Below are positions 5,881 through 5,918 of a DNA stretch of 5,918 bases, one piece after another. The stretch comes from an uncultured Gammaproteobacteria bacterium. Its GTDB lineage: Bacteria; Pseudomonadota; Gammaproteobacteria; SZUA-140. The stretch spans positions 1 through 5,918 of the forward strand of contig CALZMY010000175.1 in the NCBI GenBank assembly GCA_945788675.1, given 5' to 3'. The notes under the pieces are model-generated. The model saw only the letters and a program-made list of their open reading frames with translations. It was not told the DNA's origin and did no database searches. The first letter of the stretch is position 1. Each line of letters starts with the position of its first letter. The position numbers were made by a program, and so were the translations under genes.

Positions 5881-5918
5881 TAGCCCGGGCTGAGCTTCAA
5901 GCGAAACCCGGGAGGGCA
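5881..5918. repeat. CCCGGG hairpin repeat, cut by the window end
   Basis: TAGCCCGGGCTGAGC opens a hairpin: CCCGGG at 5884-5889 pairs with CCCGGG at 5907-5912, and GCTT (5894-5897) pairs with AAGC (5899-5902) around a single C. A symmetrical, partly mismatched internal section (CTGA against GAAA) lies between. From memory, TAGCCCGGG...AAACCCGGG sequences are abundant REP-like intergenic repeats in several gammaproteobacteria. The sequence ends a few bases after the right arm, so the outer limit or any further tandem copies cannot be seen. Confidence 0.65.

Overview
This window reads as a chromosomal segment of a gammaproteobacterium. It carries five complete genes and one partial gene, all on the + strand. 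The gammaproteobacterial assignment rests on near gap-free similarity, judged from memory, of AccC, Uup and SrkA to their Escherichia coli counterparts. It also rests on the aroQ-accB-accC gene order (type II dehydroquinase just upstream of the two carboxylase genes), which is typical of non-enteric gammaproteobacteria such as pseudomonads and many marine or sulfur-oxidising lineages. The genus cannot be fixed from this sequence alone.

Layout. Bases 1-206 hold the last 67 codons of an SLC13/DASS-type sodium-coupled anion transporter. Bases 207-387 are a non-coding leader with a plausible sigma70 promoter and several short direct and inverted repeats. Bases 388-2687 hold aroQ, accB and accC: the third step of the shikimate pathway, followed by the biotin carrier protein and biotin carboxylase of acetyl-CoA carboxylase. 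Bases 2688-2947 are non-coding, with an imperfect palindromic repeat of roughly 110 bp (TCATTG...CAATGA ends) and an extended -10 promoter. Bases 2948-5835 hold uup (an ABC-F ATPase that acts on ribosomes) and srkA (stress response kinase A), five bases apart. The final 80 bases are non-coding and run into a CCCGGG hairpin repeat cut by the window edge.

How the genes fit together. AroQ feeds chorismate and aromatic amino acid synthesis. AccB carries the biotin that AccC carboxylates, and the AccA/AccD transferase, not in this window, completes malonyl-CoA synthesis. Uup and SrkA look like a separate two-gene transcription unit linking ribosome rescue or translation quality control with a stress-survival kinase; that functional link is inference.

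All five complete genes have intact catalytic motifs, and I see no frameshift, pseudogene, tRNA, rRNA, CRISPR array or insertion sequence. I do not see a strong candidate for a previously undescribed system. The points most worth a second look are the two intergenic palindromic repeats, the uup-srkA pairing, the repeat-rich aroQ leader and the general lack of strong Shine-Dalgarno sequences.
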